DNA from: Parachlamydiales bacterium
GTDB lineage: Bacteria > Chlamydiota > Chlamydiia > Chlamydiales > Rhabdochlamydiaceae
DNA length: 6,131 bases
NCBI GenBank assembly: GCA_020050965.1
Contig: JAGVJV010000039.1
Span: 1 to 6,131 of the forward strand
Direction: 5' to 3'
The position numbers and the translations under genes are program-made. Numbering within the stretch: the stretch's first letter is position 1; every line of letters starts with the position of its first letter. Under the pieces are notes generated by a model that ran no database searches, was not told where the DNA came from, and was given only the letters and a program-made list of their open reading frames with translations. Below, in pieces: positions 6,019 to 6,131 of this stretch.

Positions 6019-6056
6019 AATCTTTTTAGAGGAATCCTTACTTTGAAGACACTCAC

Positions 6057-6131
6057 TTATGGCGGCGTGCCCTTTGCTCCTGCTTCATACCACTTTTTCA
6101 GCGCCAGAATTGACTCAGATAACTTAGCAGT
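6057..6131 (-). CDS. C-terminal end of an unidentified protein, cut by the right edge
   Basis: Reading leftward from the edge, 24 codons run without interruption to a TAA at 6057. They encode TAKLSESILALKKWYEAGAKGTPP. The composition, an amphipathic helix ending in a small polar tail, looks like a real protein end. The stretch is too short to identify, and an open frame of this length can occur by chance. If real, the gene converges on the tRNA and lies 38 bases from it. Confidence 0.45.
   Translation of the reverse strand, partial: TAKLSESILALKKWYEAGAKGTPP

Noticed and set aside
6059..6127. Short plus-strand ORF beginning ATGGCGGCG
   Set aside because: It is 22 codons long with no ribosome binding site. 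The opposite-strand frame, open to the edge, is more protein-like.
1..6131. CRISPR arrays, insertion sequences, attachment sites
   Set aside because: No spaced direct repeats, transposase-like protein or terminal inverted repeats are visible. The tRNA 3' end is not repeated elsewhere in the window.

Overview
This 6.1 kb window is gene-dense and comes from a bacterial chromosome. I favour an environmental chlamydia (Parachlamydiales-type). The cytosolic thioredoxin closely resembles chlamydial TrxA as I remember it, around the WCGPC motif and the SIPTLILFKDGKEV stretch. The tRNA-Leu gene does not encode its CCA end, and GC content is moderate. This assignment is inference; no phylogenetic marker gene is present.

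Layout. (1) Positions 3-1448 (+) hold the 3' part of a fusion gene. A divergent dicarboxylate/amino acid:cation symporter-type membrane domain is joined to an extracytoplasmic amino-acid-binding domain of the SBP_bac_3 family. It uses more C-ending codons than the rest of the window. (2) Positions 1453-2583 (-) hold a complete FMN-dependent L-lactate dehydrogenase, lldD, which ends 4 bases from the fusion gene. (3) A 155-base divergent spacer carries promoter-like boxes and a 16-codon ORF that may be a gene remnant. (4) Positions 2739-4529 (+) hold a three-part fusion: a GrpB/UPF0157 domain followed by two GNAT acetyltransferase-type regions. (5) A perfect 14-bp stem-loop separates this gene from a convergent operon. 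(6) Positions 5853-4588 (-) hold that tight three-gene operon: cytosolic thioredoxin, a CPBP (CAAX-protease-like) membrane protease, and an exported thioredoxin. (7) tRNA-Leu(CAG) lies at 5935-6018, divergent from the operon. (8) The last 24 codons of an unidentified minus-strand gene run off the right edge.

How the parts may work together. The operon places one thioredoxin in the cytosol and a paralogue outside the membrane, with a membrane protease cotranslated between them. That suggests a coupled redox and membrane-protein maintenance function, but this is inferred from gene order only. LldD would feed electrons from L-lactate into the respiratory chain. The fusion transporter looks like a nutrient-uptake or sensing protein in which the binding domain keeps amino-acid-recognition residues while the membrane domain has lost the canonical symporter ion and substrate residues.
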